Below are positions 51,664-61,017 of a stretch of 64,000 nucleotides of DNA, one piece after another (the first letter of the stretch is position 1; every line of letters begins with the position of its first letter). The stretch spans positions 1 to 64,000 of the forward strand of contig NZ_JAMFLH010000011.1 of the NCBI RefSeq assembly GCF_023501975.1, in the 5' to 3' direction. Origin of the DNA: Altererythrobacter sp. KTW20L (GTDB lineage Bacteria > Pseudomonadota > Alphaproteobacteria > Sphingomonadales > Sphingomonadaceae). Below the pieces are notes generated by a model, which was given only the letters and a program-made list of their open reading frames with translations, was not told the origin of the DNA and did not search any database. A program made the position numbers and the translations under genes.

Positions 51664-51942
51664 GTGGCTGCTCCTGTTCCGTCCGCCCGCTTTCTCTCCA
51701 CTACGCCGGGGGAGTGCTCGGTGCCGGGGGAGGACCTGGTGCGCTGGCGGGGGCATGTGGCGGCGGGGCGGATCGGGGAGGGGTGCGCGGTGGCGCCTGA
51801 ACCCTGGTGCCAAGATCCCTGGTGGGCGTCCATGCCGCCCGACCAGCTCGCGCGGCACCTGGCTAACGAGGCCCTGATCCTGGGGCCGGATCATCCGCGC
51901 GGGCTGGCGATGATGCTGCGGGCGGCGGGGGTTGTTTTGTGA
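51664..51942 (+). CDS. Small hypothetical protein
   Basis: A 92-residue frame starting at GTG, with GEDLVRWRGHVAAGRIGEGCAVAPEPWCQDPWWASM and a helical C-terminus. High G+C codon use fits the host, unlike the gene before it. Such short Trp/Cys-containing proteins are seen in sphingomonads, but no function is known. No clear ribosome binding site. Confidence 0.5.
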   Translation: MAAPVPSARFLSTTPGECSVPGEDLVRWRGHVAAGRIGEGCAVAPEPWCQDPWWASMPPDQLARHLANEALILGPDHPRGLAMMLRAAGVVL

Positions 51943-52048
51943 GGTTGTGCTTTGGCGCCCCCACCCCTTGCCCCTCCCCTGAAGAGGAGGGGGATAAGAG
52001 ATTTCTCACGCAAAGGCGCGAAGGGGAGGGGCTTTTGCCCGCAATATT

Positions 52049-52118
52049 CGTCATCCCCGCGAAGGCGGGGATCCAGTTGCGGAAGGGGGACTGGATTCCC
52101 GCCTTCGCGGGAATGACG
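52049..52118. repeat. Inverted pair of palindromic repeats
   Basis: Arm 52049-52077 (CGTCATCCCCGC GAAG GCGGGG ATCCAGT) is followed in inverted orientation by arm 52090-52118 (ACTGGATTCCCGCCTTCGCGGGAATGACG). Each arm is itself palindromic, the typical form of paired REP elements. Confidence 0.85.
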
Positions 52119-52189
52119 AAGTGGGGCGCGGGAATGACGAAGTGGGGCGCGGGAATGACGAAGTGGGGCGCGGGAATGACGAAGTGGGA
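52109..52189. repeat. Tandem array of 21-bp units
   Basis: GGGAATGACG starts at 52109, 52130, 52151 and 52172, each followed by AAGTGGGGCGC or a variant. The first unit is the end of the inverted repeat, so the array grew out of the repeat terminus, probably by slippage. Confidence 0.85.
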
Positions 52190-52369
52190 TGCGGCGGGAA
52201 GTTGGGTTGGGCGCGCAACGGCGCTACGCGGGGAAAGAGGCGCAAGTCTCCCGGGGGGGGTGTCACTTTGTCCACTTGGGCGCAACATGCTGGGATTGCA
52301 CGAAAACAGGGCGAAAACGAAAGTGACACCCTGTCACTTCTGTCACCTTTGTCCGGCAGGCGGGAAGGC

Positions 52370-52906
52370 TCAGTCTTCGAGCAGTTCCAGCGCCACCTCG
52401 GCATGGCCGGGGCGGATCAGGCCGAGTTCCTCGGCGGCGGCGCGGCTGACGTCGATTTCGCGGCCGCGGATGAAGGGGCCGCGGTCGTTGATGCGGACCA
52501 CCACGCTGGCGCCGGTCGCCTCGTTCGTCACGCGGACCAGCGATCCGAAGGGCAGGGTGCGGTGTGCGGCGGTATAGGCGGCCTGGTCGAACGCCTCGCC
52601 GCTGGCGGTGCGGCGGCCGTGGAACTTGTCGGCATAGTAGCTGGCGCTGCCGGTGCCGAGGGGGGTGGCGAGCGGGCTGGCGACGGGGGCCGCAAGTTCG
52701 GCAGCGGCTTCGGCGCTGGGCTGGAAGCGCAGGGCAGGCGGCGTGGTGGCGGCAACGGCAGGGGCCAGGGCGGCGGTCTCGGTGCTGACCTGGGCCTGGC
52801 CGGCAGTGCCAAGGCCTACGCCAAGCGCCACGGTGGCGGAGAGGGCCAGGAGCCAGCGGACCTGGGTCCGGGTGGCGCGGGGCCGGGGGGCTTCGGGTCC
52901 CGTCAT
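52370..52906 (-). CDS. rlpA: RlpA-like septal ring lytic transglycosylase domain protein
   Basis: RlpA proteins cleave naked glycan strands at the septum. The 178-residue protein has an N-terminal export signal ([18 protein letters not shown]), an Ala/Pro linker and the double-psi beta-barrel domain with [19 protein letters not shown] and [19 protein letters not shown], containing the catalytic Glu/Asp region. There is no C-terminal SPOR domain, so it is a short form. The start at 52906 is the last ATG before the signal. Confidence 0.9.
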   Translation of the reverse strand: MTGPEAPRPRATRTQVRWLLALSATVALGVGLGTAGQAQVSTETAALAPAVAATTPPALRFQPSAEAAAELAAPVASPLATPLGTGSASYYADKFHGRRTASGEAFDQAAYTAAHRTLPFGSLVRVTNEATGASVVVRINDRGPFIRGREIDVSRAAAEELGLIRPGHAEVALELLED

Positions 52907-53040
52907 GGGCAAGGCGGATAGGCGGGTGGGCGCGCGGATGCTACCCGTCGGGGCTCTGTCTGCCTCCTTTGCGCCACAATTGGTCGTAATCCGGAGGACA
53001 AGTGCGGGCGGACTCGGGGTGCGGGCGGGGAATGGAGCGC

Positions 53041-53075
53041 ACAACAGAAATGGGGCCGGCATTGCTGCCGACCCC
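53041..53075 (-). terminator. Terminator-like hairpin on the - strand
   Basis: Read on the - strand, GGGGTCGGCA pairs with TGCCGGCCCC (one G-U pair) around GCAA and is followed by ATTTCTGTTGTG. It could end a transcript coming from argG or from the unexplained region. Confidence 0.55.
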
Positions 53076-53576
53076 ACTCTCACCGGCGTGTGGACCGTGC
53101 CGAAGCATGGTACTTTGCGCCTGGCGTGTCGCCTCATGGCTCGCCCGAAGGTGGGCCGCTTGGCTATGTCGCCCGGCGCTCGCGCCGGTGCCGGATCGTT
53201 GCCGTGGCCGGGTATGATGACGGGTTTTACCCCGGATCTGTCCCTTGCCGCGTGGCGGTCCGAGACCGGGTTGCTCTGCCTGCCGCCTCGAACGGAGCCG
53301 CTTTTGCCAGGGGGCTTGGCGGTTCCTCGGCGGCCGGAATTGCTGTCCGGCCTGTCCGGCAGTTGGGCCTTGCGCGGGGTCGATCAGTCGGGTTTCGGAT
53401 TGCCCTTGCGGGTGTTTCCGGCACCTTCCCTAGTCCGCGCGGTGGCTTTCCCGCCGCGTCTTTCACTTCGGCCCTTCCGGTCCGGATCGGCAGGCGATCC
53501 TTCGTGGGAGCGGGTCTCCGTGGCTGACAAGTGGAAGATGCGCCGCTGTCCTGAGTCGGGCAATATTGCGCGCGCC

Positions 53577-53625
53577 GACTTATCCACCGCACGCAAATTG
53601 CGCGGTGGACAAGGGTGGATAAGTC
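53577..53625 (-). terminator. Nested inverted repeat downstream of argG
   Basis: GACTTATCCACC (53577-53588) and GGTGGATAAGTC (53614-53625) form a perfect 12-bp inverted repeat, with an alternative inner stem CCACCGC/GCGGTGG. It lies 28 bases past the argG stop. Both outer arms contain TTATCCAC, eight of nine bases of a DnaA box. Confidence 0.55.
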
Positions 53626-53652
53626 AACGGTTCGTCGCAGGGTGCGGAGCGT

Positions 53653-54873
<1,221 letters not shown>

Positions 54874-54942
54874 GTGAGGTTCCCGTCTGCAAAGTCGCGG
54901 CGCGCCTAACAGGCGGCGGGGAGAGTCGCAACGCCGTTGAGG

Positions 54943-55506
54943 TCAGCGGACCTCGTCGGCGCCCAGGTGCGGGTTGTTGCGCGTGACATAGTTGAGCCAA
55001 GCGCGCGGGCGGCGGACCATGTTGGCGGGCACATCGGCGCGGATGCCGATCAGTTCGGCCATACGGGCGACGAAGTGGACGCAGTTGCGGGTGTCGAGGC
55101 TGTAGTAGCGCCCCGGCTGGTTGCGCCAGGTCTCCACCTCCTCGCGCAGGCGACGGTACTGGGCATCGGTCAGCACGACGCTGAAATGGCGGTTGGTGCG
55201 GCGGATCTGGTCCGGCTCCTCCACAACGATGTCATGCTCTGCCGGGCCGCTGATCGCCTGGGTGGTGGACTTGGCGGTGAAGCCGAAGTTCTCGTTTACC
55301 ACCGTGCCGGTGTCATCCAGCGTCCCCTCGAACACCACGAAGGTGTGCGGGAAGCGGCCGAACAGGACCGACCCGTTGAACGAGTGGAAATGCACGGTGA
55401 CCGCTGCCTGGGCGGGCAGGGCGGCAAGCAGCATGGCCAGCGCAGCGGCCAACAGCAGGGCGAGGTGGCTGGATGGCTCGCGCCAGCGGTGGAACAGGGA
55501 GGACAT
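54943..55506 (-). CDS. Exported permuted NlpC/P60- or LRAT-like protein
   Basis: The 187-residue protein has a signal peptide (LALLLAAALAMLLAALPAQA). The mature part shows a histidine near the front (RFPHTFVVFEG) and then NCVHFVARMAELIG near residue 141. The order His then Cys, with NCxHFV, is that of permuted papain-like folds such as LRAT and the YaeF/YiiX group. These act as acyltransferases, amidases or hydrolases. The exact substrate is unknown. Confidence 0.7.
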   Translation of the reverse strand: MSSLFHRWREPSSHLALLLAAALAMLLAALPAQAAVTVHFHSFNGSVLFGRFPHTFVVFEGTLDDTGTVVNENFGFTAKSTTQAISGPAEHDIVVEEPDQIRRTNRHFSVVLTDAQYRRLREEVETWRNQPGRYYSLDTRNCVHFVARMAELIGIRADVPANMVRRPRAWLNYVTRNNPHLGADEVR

Positions 55507-55539
55507 GCTTAGGCAAAATCCCCGAGCCGTCCCGCCGCG

Positions 55540-56898
55540 TCAACCCGCCTTGTCGGACGGCTTCGGGAAATCGCGCAGCAGCGCGGGGAGGTACAGGCCG
55601 AGCGCTCCTGCCCGCAGCAGGTAGCTGGCAGAGAAGGCAATCCATACGCCTAGGTTGCCCGCGCCGCGCAATGCCAGGTCGAGCGCAAGATAGAGCGCCG
55701 CCGCGATCACCGCGGCGTTGCGCAGGGCAACTCCGCGGGTTGCGCCTATGAACACGCCGTCGAGTAACCAACTGGGCATGCCGAGCAGCGGAATGGCGGC
55801 GGCGAACGGCAGGTAGCGCGACGCTTCGGCCCGCACAGCAGGGTCGGTGGCGATAAAGGCAATCAGGTGCTCGCCCAGAGCCAGGAACAGCAGGGCCAGC
55901 ACCAGGCCTGCCGCCAGCGAGAATTCGCTCGCCAGCCGCACACTGCGCACGAAGCGCGGCTTGTCGCGCCCGCCGATTGCATGGCCGACGCGCGCCTCGG
56001 CGGTAAAGGCGAAGGCATCGAGCACGAAGGCGGCCAGGCTGACGAACTGCAGCAGCACATGATTGGCCGCCAGTTGCACTGCGCCGAGCCGTGCCCCGGC
56101 ATTGGCGAACCAGGTGAACATCAGCAGCATGGCGAGGGTCCGCACCATGATATCGCGGTTGACGACCAGCAGCCGGGCCAGTGCTGCCCTGTCGGTGAGA
56201 GTGCCGGCCGGTACGGTCCGGATCATGGCGATCAGGCTGCGATCCAGCACGCGGCCCATTAGCAGCAGCCCGGTGACAAGCGCAGCAAGTTCCGCCAGGG
56301 CCGTGCCATAGCCGACGCCTTCTGCACCCATGCCCAGGCCCCAGACAAACCACAGGTCAGCCCCAATGTTCACGGCATTCATCACCAGTTGCAGCACCAG
56401 CGCGGCGCGGGTGCGGCCAAGGCCGAGCAGCCAGCCGGTGATCGCATAGCTACCGAGAGCGGCCGGTGCGCCAAGCAGGCGGGCGGCGACATAGAGATCG
56501 GCCTCGGTGGTCACAGCCTCGCTGCCCGAAAGGATGGCGAAGGCGGCGGCGCGCAGGGGTATACTGGCGGCGAGCAGTGCTGCACCGATAACCAGCGCCA
56601 GGACTAGCGCGCGCAGGGCCAAGGCGCGAACCTCTGACGTGTCGCCGCGCCCGTCGGCCTGCGATGCGAGGCCGGTCACGCCCATGCGCAGGAAGCCGAA
56701 GCTCCAGAAGATCATGGTGATGACCGAAGCGCCAAGCGCGACACCGGCCAGGGCGGCGGCATCCCCCGTGCGCCCGATAACCGCCGCATCGACCATGCCG
56801 ACCAGCGGAATCGACGCCTGGCCCAGCATGATCGGCCAGGCTTGCTGGAAGATCGCGCCGCGGGTCAACGCGGGCGCGGAGGCGGCTCTATTGGTCAA
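55540..56898 (-). CDS. MATE-family efflux transporter
   Basis: MATE proteins export drugs or metabolites in exchange for H+ or Na+. The 452 residues form twelve helices, with the N-terminal WPIMLGQASIPLVGMVDAAVIG signature and the repeat after the mid-loop. The only start compatible with the upstream stop is TTG at 56898. It follows the PQQ dehydrogenase gene by 31 bases on the same strand. Confidence 0.92.
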   Translation of the reverse strand: MTNRAASAPALTRGAIFQQAWPIMLGQASIPLVGMVDAAVIGRTGDAAALAGVALGASVITMIFWSFGFLRMGVTGLASQADGRGDTSEVRALALRALVLALVIGAALLAASIPLRAAAFAILSGSEAVTTEADLYVAARLLGAPAALGSYAITGWLLGLGRTRAALVLQLVMNAVNIGADLWFVWGLGMGAEGVGYGTALAELAALVTGLLLMGRVLDRSLIAMIRTVPAGTLTDRAALARLLVVNRDIMVRTLAMLLMFTWFANAGARLGAVQLAANHVLLQFVSLAAFVLDAFAFTAEARVGHAIGGRDKPRFVRSVRLASEFSLAAGLVLALLFLALGEHLIAFIATDPAVRAEASRYLPFAAAIPLLGMPSWLLDGVFIGATRGVALRNAAVIAAALYLALDLALRGAGNLGVWIAFSASYLLRAGALGLYLPALLRDFPKPSDKAG

Positions 56899-56929
56899 CT
56901 GGAACTATCCGGCAGTGCTGTTGCGCGGG

Positions 56930-58144
56930 CTATGGCGCGGGGGCGAGGCGCAGCACCGCCATCTCCGGCCCGTCGGTCAGCACATAGACCAGCCCGTCCG
57001 GACCTTGTGCCACGTCGCGCACGCGCTGGTGCAAGGGCGTGAGCAGGGTCTCTCGGCGCAGTTCGCCCCAGTCCTCGCCGAATACCACGCGTTCCAGCCC
57101 GCCGGTGCCGTTCACGCCGCCGCGCCTGCTGCTGCCGATGAACAGATTGCCCTGCCAGGCGGGGAAGGCGTCGCCGGTGTAGTGCAGCAAGCCCGAAGGC
57201 GCGATGGAGGGGAGCCAGGCGACAAGCGGGTCCACCATGCCGTCAGCCTGTCGCCGCGCCTCGATGGCACTGCCATCGTAATTGCGGCCCAGCGTGACGG
57301 CGGGCCAGCCGTAGTTTGCGCCAGGCTCGATCAGGTTCAGCTCGTCACCGCCGCTGGGGCCGTGTTCGGCGCTGAACACCTCGCCCGTGGGCAGGACCAT
57401 CAGGCCGTGCTGGTCGCGGTGGCCGAGGCTGTAGATCGCCGGGTGCGCGTTTGGCTGGCTGGCGAAGGGATTGTCCGCCGGGATTGCGCCATCGGCGGTG
57501 AGGCGAAGCACCTTGCCATAGGGGCTGGCGAGATCCTGGCCTTCCGGCCCGAACGGCGCACTGGTGGTGACATAGAGCATGCCATCGGGGCCGAAGGCGA
57601 TGCGGGTGCCGCCGGCATATCCCGGTTCGTCCACCACGAACACGGTCTCCACGCCGCTCAGCGCGCCATCGGCGAGCTGCCCGCGCATGATCGAAAAGCG
57701 GCCCTGCTGCGGTGGTTCGCCTTCGGTGGCATTGGGAACGGGCACGTTCCAGGTCCAATAGACCAGGCCGTTGGAAGCAAAATCCGGGTGCAGGGCGAGG
57801 TCGTGCAGACCGAAGCTGCCCTGGGTGGTGCCGGGCAGGGGCATTCCGGCAATCGGCTGCGGGTCCCTTGCCGCCTGCGATGTGGTCGCAGCACGGATCA
57901 GGCGCAGATTGCCGCCGCGCTCTGCCACCAGCAAGCTGCCATCGGGCAGGAATTCGAAGGCAAAGGGGCGGGCGAAGCCTTTGGCTACCACGCTGACGGT
58001 GATCGGATGGACCTCTGCCGTCTCGAACACATAGGGCGTGTCGGACAGTGGCGGGGAGGGGACAGCGGTGGGCGGTTGCTGGGCGAGAACCGGGGAGGCG
58101 AGGAGCGCCAGCGTCGCACAAACTGCAAGCCGGCGCCCCACCAT
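56930..58144 (-). CDS. PQQ-dependent sugar dehydrogenase
   Basis: The 404-residue protein has a signal peptide ending PVLAQQ and the six-bladed propeller of soluble aldose dehydrogenases: FARPFAFEFLPDGSLLVAER, LHDLALHPDFASNGLVYW, GHRDQHGLMV, EHGPSGGDELNLI. It would oxidise sugars in the periplasm if PQQ is available. The start at 58144 gives the signal peptide and follows GGAG, six bases after the methyltransferase stop. A paralogue lies at 61975. Confidence 0.93.
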   Translation of the reverse strand: MVGRRLAVCATLALLASPVLAQQPPTAVPSPPLSDTPYVFETAEVHPITVSVVAKGFARPFAFEFLPDGSLLVAERGGNLRLIRAATTSQAARDPQPIAGMPLPGTTQGSFGLHDLALHPDFASNGLVYWTWNVPVPNATEGEPPQQGRFSIMRGQLADGALSGVETVFVVDEPGYAGGTRIAFGPDGMLYVTTSAPFGPEGQDLASPYGKVLRLTADGAIPADNPFASQPNAHPAIYSLGHRDQHGLMVLPTGEVFSAEHGPSGGDELNLIEPGANYGWPAVTLGRNYDGSAIEARRQADGMVDPLVAWLPSIAPSGLLHYTGDAFPAWQGNLFIGSSRRGGVNGTGGLERVVFGEDWGELRRETLLTPLHQRVRDVAQGPDGLVYVLTDGPEMAVLRLAPAP

Positions 58145-58149
58145 CACCG

Positions 58150-59472
58150 CTACTCCGCCGCCTGCTTCAGCGCCGGGTCGAGGTGCCACACTGGCGGCTC
58201 CTCTGCCGCGCGCAGGCGGGCGCTCTCCTCATAAACGTATTCGCCGGTCATCGGGATGGCATTGCGATCCTTCACGTACTGGATCTGCCAGTTGACCATG
58301 CGCCCGTTGCGGAAAGCCTGTTCGGCGCCCGCCAGGTAGAACAGCCACATCTTGTAGAACTGTTCGTCATACATTTCCGTGATTTCCTCGCGGTGCATCA
58401 CGGTGCGGTTGTACCATTCCTCCAGCGTGTGGCTGTAGTGGAAGCGCATGGCCTCCACGTCCATCACCTGCCAGCCGTGGCGTTCGGACTGGGTGACAAG
58501 CTCGCTGAGGGCAGGAATATAGCCGCCGGGGAAGATATACTTGCGGGTCCAGGCATCGGTGAAGCCGGGAGGTCCGGCGCGGCCGCAGCAGTGGCTGAAC
58601 ATCACGCCATCGGGCGCCAGAAGCTCGGCGGTTTTCTGCATGAATTGCGGGTAGTGCGGGGTGCCGACGTGTTCGAGCAGGCCGACCGAACTGATCCGGT
58701 CGAATGTGCCTTCGACATCGCGGTAGTCCATCAGCGCGAACTTGACCTTGTCGTCCACGCCCGCTTCCTTCGCCCGCTCCTTGCAGAAGGCGATCTGGTC
58801 GGGCGCCAGGGCCACGCCCAGCACTTCGCAGCCATAGTGCTTGTTGAGGTAGAGCGCGAAGCCGCCCCAGCCGCAGCCGATATCCAGCACGCGCATCGGG
58901 CGATCCATTTCGCGCGCTTTCTGCATGTACATCTTGGCGGCCATGTGCGCCTTCTTGTCGCGCTGTGCCTGTTCGAGGCTGGTCTTGCTTGGGTCCGCAT
59001 CGCGGTAATAGCCCATGGTGTACTGCCGGTCCTCATCGAGGAACAGCTCATAGAGGCGGCGGGTGAGGTTGTAGGTATGCTCGGCGTTCTTGCGCGCCTT
59101 GCCTTTCAGGTTGACGCTGTCGGCCTTGGCGGCGGCCTTCTGGATCAGCCGCTTCATCGGGCCCTGCGGCTGGAGCACCTTGTCGCCCCGCGCCTTGGTC
59201 TGGGCGGTGACGAACAGGATCATGTCGCGGATATCGTGCGGTTCTTCCACGTGGAGCCAGCCCCACATGAACGCCTCGCCCGCGCCGACCTGCGGATAGC
59301 GGGCGATATGGCCCGAAGCCTTCTTGTTCGTCAGGCGGATGCGGATCGGCGCATCGCCGCTTTCCTTCGTGGGGCCACCCGGTCCGTATTCATAGACCTT
59401 GCCGTCGTGGTCGGTAATGATCAGGCGACCCTGCTTGATCACCTTGGTCAGCATCTTGTCCAGCAACCACAT
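58150..59472 (-). CDS. Cyclopropane-fatty-acyl-phospholipid synthase-like methyltransferase
   Basis: Such enzymes add a methylene bridge from S-adenosylmethionine to unsaturated lipid chains. The 440 residues contain the SAM-binding VLDIGCGWGGFALYL, the following GVALAPDQIAFC, SVGLLEHVG and the C-terminal GGYIPALSEL and RNCR-like HYSHTLEEWYNR segments. N-terminal residues 1-140 are the usual lipid-binding part. The start at 59472 has GGGGAG upstream. Confidence 0.93.
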   Translation of the reverse strand: MWLLDKMLTKVIKQGRLIITDHDGKVYEYGPGGPTKESGDAPIRIRLTNKKASGHIARYPQVGAGEAFMWGWLHVEEPHDIRDMILFVTAQTKARGDKVLQPQGPMKRLIQKAAAKADSVNLKGKARKNAEHTYNLTRRLYELFLDEDRQYTMGYYRDADPSKTSLEQAQRDKKAHMAAKMYMQKAREMDRPMRVLDIGCGWGGFALYLNKHYGCEVLGVALAPDQIAFCKERAKEAGVDDKVKFALMDYRDVEGTFDRISSVGLLEHVGTPHYPQFMQKTAELLAPDGVMFSHCCGRAGPPGFTDAWTRKYIFPGGYIPALSELVTQSERHGWQVMDVEAMRFHYSHTLEEWYNRTVMHREEITEMYDEQFYKMWLFYLAGAEQAFRNGRMVNWQIQYVKDRNAIPMTGEYVYEESARLRAAEEPPVWHLDPALKQAAE

Positions 59473-59583
59473 GAGCGGCGCGTCTCCCCTAGTTTCTCCA
59501 GCTTGCAAGGTTGGCGACCCCCTTGCGTGGAGTCAATCGCGGCTTATCGCGCGGCGTTTCATTCGCATCGAACCGGCGCGAGG

Positions 59584-60330
59584 TTAGATCCCCGCATACC
59601 ACTGGTATCCCGAATCCCGGTCCTCCCAGTAACCGCCCCGGCCGCGCCCGATGTGGTCGAAGCTTTCCACCAGTTCGATGCCGGTCAGGTACTTGGCGTG
59701 CTTGTAGCCGAGTTGCCGCTCCAGCCTGAGGCGCAGCGGGGCGCCGTTCATTTCTGGCAAAGCCTCGCCATTCAGCAGGTGGGCGATGATCGTCTGCGGG
59801 TGCAGGGCATCGTCCATGTCGCAGCTTTCATAGTAGTCGGCATTGCCAAGCGTATCGGCGCAATGGAACACGGCAAAACGGGCGGCAGGCTGGACCCCGG
59901 CCAGCGCGAGGATGCTGGATAGCTGTGGCCCGGTCCATTCGCCGATCGCGCTCCAACCCTCCACGCAATCGTGCCGCGTTATCTGGGTGCGCTGGGGCAG
60001 GGCGCGCAGGTCGTCCATCGACAGCTCAAGCGGGGTCGTGACTAGCCCGGTCACCGCCAGCCGCCAGTCTGCAAAACCGTTATCGCGCGAAGCATCGTAT
60101 TCCGGCTTGCCAACACGGGTGGTGCCGTTGCCCCGAAAATGGGGCGATACCTCGCTGCGGTGGTATTCAGGCGCCATGGTGATGCGGCCTGCGCCAAGTG
60201 CGCGGTGAATGCCGCGGTGCCAGTCCTGCGCGCCTTCGACCAGCGCCTTGAAGGTGCCGGTCTTGCCGATCTCCGAACAACCGCCAAGGAATCCCGCGCC
60301 CAATGCGGCCAGGAAGTTACGCCGCTTCAT
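59584..60330 (-). CDS. Tat-exported molybdenum-cofactor oxidoreductase
   Basis: The 248-residue protein begins with a twin-arginine signal and lipobox (MKRRNFLAALGAGFLGGC), so it is a Tat-exported lipoprotein. The body has the sulfite oxidase fold, with the molybdenum-ligand cysteine in RHDCVEGWSAIGEW and the RLRLERQLGYKHAKYL block. It is shorter than typical MsrP. The cytochrome b gene overlaps its start by 14 bases, and together they form an electron-transfer pair. The substrate is unknown. Confidence 0.9.
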   Translation of the reverse strand: MKRRNFLAALGAGFLGGCSEIGKTGTFKALVEGAQDWHRGIHRALGAGRITMAPEYHRSEVSPHFRGNGTTRVGKPEYDASRDNGFADWRLAVTGLVTTPLELSMDDLRALPQRTQITRHDCVEGWSAIGEWTGPQLSSILALAGVQPAARFAVFHCADTLGNADYYESCDMDDALHPQTIIAHLLNGEALPEMNGAPLRLRLERQLGYKHAKYLTGIELVESFDHIGRGRGGYWEDRDSGYQWYAGI

Positions 60331-61015
60331 CGTCGATCCCTCCGGTAATCATGTCGCCTATCTGCTCGTCCGGCTTCGTCAACAAAACCAGCAGGATATG
60401 GCCCACAGTGAAGGCAAACAGCAGCCAGGCGAAGATGAAGTGGAGCGACCGCGCGCTTTGCCGCCCGCCGAACACATCGAGCAGCCAGGGCCAGGCTGCG
60501 TTCATCCCCGGGCTGATCGCCATGCCGGTAAAGATCATGCCCGGCAGCAGGATGAATATAACCAGCCCATAGTTCGCCTTCTGCAGGAAGTTGTACTTGG
60601 AGCCCTCGCGGCGAAAATCGAACTTCAGGTGCCTGGCGATGTCGGCCCACACGGCAGAAGGCTTCCAATCGCGCCAGCGCGTGACCAGATCGTACCGGAA
60701 ATGGCCGTTGCGCAAGGCCGCAATCATGAACAGCAGCAGGCCCAGCGAGAAGACCCAGGCGAACAGCACATGCCAGTCACGCGCGGCGGCGAGGCTGTAA
60801 TAGCTCGGGATCGTCATCCAGCCTGGGAAGCGTGGCACTTCCAGCCAGGCCTGTTCGGGCATGAAGCCCCAGTCGCCCCAGTAGAGGTAACGGTGGGCGT
60901 TGGAGATGTTCAGGCCCGACATGAACAGGATGAAGAAGCTCAGCGCATTCACCCAGTGCCACAGTCGCGTGCTGAGCGCATGGCGTTTTTTCCGGGTCGT
61001 GCCGCGTTCGGCCAT
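60317..61015 (-). CDS. Cytochrome b partner of the molybdoenzyme
   Basis: The 232-residue membrane protein has four helices with likely heme histidines in RLWHWVNAL, RDWHVLFAW and SLHFIFAWLLFAF. It resembles the cytochrome b subunits of thiosulfate reductase and formate dehydrogenase families. It should pass electrons between the quinone pool and the periplasmic molybdoenzyme encoded next. The ATG at 61015 follows GGAGGAG; a GTG at 61021 is also possible. Confidence 0.9.
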   Translation of the reverse strand: MAERGTTRKKRHALSTRLWHWVNALSFFILFMSGLNISNAHRYLYWGDWGFMPEQAWLEVPRFPGWMTIPSYYSLAAARDWHVLFAWVFSLGLLLFMIAALRNGHFRYDLVTRWRDWKPSAVWADIARHLKFDFRREGSKYNFLQKANYGLVIFILLPGMIFTGMAISPGMNAAWPWLLDVFGGRQSARSLHFIFAWLLFAFTVGHILLVLLTKPDEQIGDMITGGIDDEAA

Positions 61016-61017
61016 GG

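Larger units (their letters stand above)
51943..52369. other. Repeat-rich intergenic region
   Basis: No gene is supported here. The region carries an inverted repeat pair and a short tandem array (52049-52189), followed by about 180 bases with no recognised feature up to the end of rlpA. Confidence 0.6.
52907..53652. other. Unexplained 746-bp gap between rlpA and argG
   Basis: No frame here resembles a known protein; the open frames on both strands are high-G+C artefact-like. Two strong hairpins flank it: 53041-53075 with a T-containing tail on the - strand and 53577-53625 beside argG. The stretch between could be an unrecognised RNA or a decayed gene. Confidence 0.5.

Noticed and set aside
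52109-52189. CRISPR array
   Set aside because: The 21-bp units are contiguous without unique spacers and derive from the neighbouring REP-type repeat; there are no cas genes.
53076-53576. RNase P RNA, tmRNA or 6S RNA in the argG gap
   Set aside because: The signature sequences, such as GAGGAAAGTCC for RNase P RNA, are absent on both strands.
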